From positions 1 through 64,000 of the forward strand of contig JAEPRB010000226.1 of assembly GCA_016758965.1 (NCBI GenBank): a stretch of DNA of 64,000 nucleotides, in the 5' to 3' direction. The stretch's first letter is position 1. Each line of letters begins with the position of its first letter. The stretch comes from Circinella minor. Lineage: Eukaryota; Mucoromycota; Mucoromycetes; Mucorales; Lichtheimiaceae. Below the pieces are notes generated by a model. That model had not been told where the DNA came from. It did not search any database and saw only the letters and a program-made list of their open reading frames with translations. Positions 61,615 through 64,000 of the stretch are shown one piece after another. A program made the position numbers and the translations under genes.

Positions 61615-61998
61615 AACTATTCTGTGTTCTGAAAGACACAAGTAACTAGTCCAGGGTGTGCACTTGGAAATAGGGTTCCATAACATATGAGGTCGTCAAC
61701 CGAAGCTGCTGGACAACATGCTCTTGTTTTTTGAGTTCTGTCTTTTTGAGGATCTAGTAAGAACACATCCTATGATTTAGAGGGGGAAAAAAGAGATGAC
61801 GACAAAAGTTAGTAATATGTTTATGTACATAGGATATAAATACCATGTTCATCATCACTATACGCCTCCAAGAAACGAAATGTGGTTATCACTTACTTTA
61901 AACAATGGATCCCTTCAAAATAGTAAATGATGCTTGTAACTAGTAGCAGCAATGATCGAAAGCTTGACTGAAAACACCAGTGAATTCAGTAAAAAGAA
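61615..61998 (+). repeat. Dispersed repeat, copy 2
   Basis: Inverted relative to copy 1 at 2498-2915 and collinear with it over about 380 bp, with an estimated three quarters of bases identical by eye. The best-conserved core is TATGAGGTCGTC (about 61687-61698). Similarity ends near AAAAAGAAAA at about 61995. Confidence 0.6.
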
Positions 61999-63074
61999 AA
62001 CCGATGCAGATAAAAAACAAACATTCTTGAAGAGATATCAAAACATAAATTAATCTTGTTATCATAACTAGAGAAACGTCTCGCAAAATTAGTATATGTA
62101 TCAGTAGTAACCTGAAGAAAAACTGGATAGGAAGAAAAAACGATTTGTTGAACCAAAGGGATACAAATGTCAAGAGAACAGAACTAGATAGTCGATGACT
62201 TGCTTATCCGAGTATCGAATGACATGATAGAAATGTTAATATTAAAACAAAATAAATGAAAGACCATCATAATATAGATCTTATAAAGCATACGGATGTC
62301 AATGTATTACACTTTTTTTTATCTTCATGTATGTATATTCATTACGTATACAAAAAATTATTCTGCATAACTGATACTTATTGACTTGATGATAATGGAA
62401 AAAAAAAATGATAAAAAATTATGCCCGACCCTCGCTATGATAGGAAATAAAAATAGAAATTGAGATAATTTTTTTTGAGACTTTGTTATACGTACTTATC
62501 TTTATTACTAATACTAATATTTACAACGGCGTATTTATAATTAATAGATATGAATCGTTTAAAATCTGCTTGACATCATTCGAGTAGCTTTTCTACAAAA
62601 GTTCCTGGTGGGATGTCTTTTTACGTATGATAAAAACCATTATCTACAAAGTGAAGCACTATTACTACTTGACTACCACTAGTAAAAATCAACACAAAGA
62701 ACTTAAACGATATTTTAAAATCGATAGATAGTGTGTGGTTTCTTTGCAAAATACTTTTATTAATTGTAATTGTAGATTTAATATAGTTATTGATTGCATA
62801 TAATATGTACTAAAGAAAAAAAACTATTCTACAAAAATTAAAAAAAAAATGATGATGTAAAAAAGAAGAATGAGGAGGAGGGGTATAAAATATATTTATA
62901 TTATATATATATATATAAAAAGAAACGAGACTGTACAATTTAATAATGATGAAAGATGATAATGAAAGTTAGAAAATGATGAAAACTAATAACAATAATA
63001 ATACATGTAAAAAAAAAAAAATTGGGGGTTTTTTTTTTCTTCTTTTTAATTGATTTAATAAAACTCTTTTTTTT
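61999..63074. other. Gene-free AT-rich region
   Basis: About 1.1 kb with A/T tracts and a TA block (62905-62918). The only longer frame (minus, 61940-62173) overlaps the dispersed repeat and has no motif. Confidence 0.45.
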
Positions 63075-63978
63075 TTAAGCATGTCGTGCCTTTTTTGCCA
63101 TTCGAGAAGAATGATCATCCCTTCCTATAGCTTGATGCATTGCTGTTTTATTTGATTTAATATCATTATCATCTTGTGTAATTCTTCGAAGTGGATATTC
63201 TGCTCCTTGTTGAGATAATACGCTAATTATTTTTTAATTTGTTTTAGTATATTTTGGAAAGGTATTACGTGGAATGGATAGTAAAAAAAACATTACTACT
63301 TACTTCATTACAGGTCTAGGTTCTTCTTGAAAATAAGGATGGCTTAATGCTTTTTCTGCTGTAATTCGTTTTGCTGGATCATAATCCAATAACTGTGCAA
63401 GTAAATTAAAACCAGATTCACTTTTTGGTAGACCAGGTAAATGTTTTAAATTATTGGGACACCTATAATTTTATTCATATCATTTTTTGTTAAATACTCA
63501 TAAATATATGAACTTTATCATTCTATTTTTACTTACATGGGAAAAGAACTAAGATATGAATAATCAGGTAATTGATCTATTGTTGGCCATCGTTCCTCTT
63601 TAAAAAAATATATATCCATAAATTAATGTTTTACTTAAAGAATTAAAAAGAATATATACTTACTTGTAGGTGTTCCCAATACTTCAAATATTTTTGTAAG
63701 TTGACTTCGTTGAAATGGTACATTCTTTTTACTATCCATTTTAGCCTCTTCTCCTTTAAATATGGGTTTCAATGCAAGCAATTCTCCGAAAATACATCCT
63801 ACAGCCCACATATCAACTGCTTTGGTATAATGTCGTGATCCAAATAATAACTCGGGTGCTCGATACCATATAGTAACCACTACTTTATCACCATTGAATA
63901 AAGGTTGTAAAGGTCGATTAAATAAACGTGCTAAACCAAGATCGCCTGTTTTTACCACTCCTTCACTTGTAAGAAGTA
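63075..63978 (-). CDS. SSN3: Cyclin-dependent kinase 8 (Mediator kinase Srb10/Ssn3), C-terminal part
   Basis: Catalytic subunit of the Mediator kinase module (Cdk8-cyclin C-Med12-Med13), which phosphorylates RNA polymerase II and transcription factors. The 5' part lies beyond the window edge. Visible minus-strand exons are 63978-63664, 63597-63537, 63462-63304 and 63222-63075, encoding about 227 C-terminal residues. They start in the activation segment with [10 protein letters not shown] (DLG instead of DFG, as in fungal Cdk8) and continue with [39 protein letters not shown]. The fungal Cdk8 insert [15 protein letters not shown] is present, then [12 protein letters not shown] and [22 protein letters not shown] short basic tail ends at TAA 63075. 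The acceptor before 63978 (TATTTAG) shows that more exons lie upstream. Confidence 0.93.
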
Positions 63979-64000
63979 CTAAATATATAAAAATATGTTT

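Overview
The window looks like nuclear DNA of a filamentous, early-diverging fungus, most probably Mucoromycota (Mucorales-like). The reasons are very AT-rich intergenic DNA full of homopolymers, short (about 60-150 nt) GTAAGT-type introns in almost every gene, a typical fungal core gene set, a plant/animal-type EBP sterol isomerase, and decayed non-LTR and cut-and-paste transposons. There are no bacterial features, no CRISPR array and no tRNA or rRNA gene that I can recognise. The lineage is an inference; no search was run.

Layout: 0-3 kb is transposon debris (LINE reverse-transcriptase tail, a gag-like fragment, a dispersed repeat). 3.1-26 kb is a compact gene block in which the first nine genes alternate strand, giving short shared promoters and short convergent 3' ends: mitochondrial carrier (+), EBP sterol isomerase (-), VAP/Scs2 (+), SDR oxidoreductase (-), TXNDC17-like thioredoxin (+), long coiled-coil protein (-), C1-dysferlin/Pex24-type membrane protein (+), GINS subunit Sld5 (-), Bni1-type formin (+). 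A taspase-1-like threonine protease (+) follows. 26-32.7 kb is gene-poor and holds a 948-bp MITE with perfect terminal repeats and TA target sites, plus one doubtful ORF.

32.7-41.9 kb carries a SulP/SLC26 sulfate permease (-), a Cdc4-type F-box/WD40 protein (+), the complex I NDUFA1 subunit (-) and a Maf-type nucleotide pyrophosphatase (+). 41.9-46 kb is mostly empty. 46-52.8 kb has a GLI-like C2H2 transcription factor (+), an uncharacterised acidic protein (+) and ZPR1 (-). A type II membrane glycosyltransferase (-) lies at 55.8-57 kb. 57-63 kb is again degenerate repeat territory, with a tandemly duplicated pseudogene pair and a second copy of the repeat seen at 2.5 kb. The window ends inside the 3' half of a Cdk8/Srb10 kinase gene (-).

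The genes are unlinked housekeeping functions (sterol synthesis, ER contact sites, polarised growth, replication, ubiquitin ligase, Mediator, respiration), not a pathway cluster. I found no clearly novel multi-gene system. The best leads are the cassette-like FH1 exons of the formin, the C1-dysferlin architecture, the fungal taspase with a GC-AG intron, the intact MITE, and the inverted dispersed repeat pair. Exon borders were placed by eye from GT..AG signals and checked for reading-frame continuity; every spliced model given here closes in frame.
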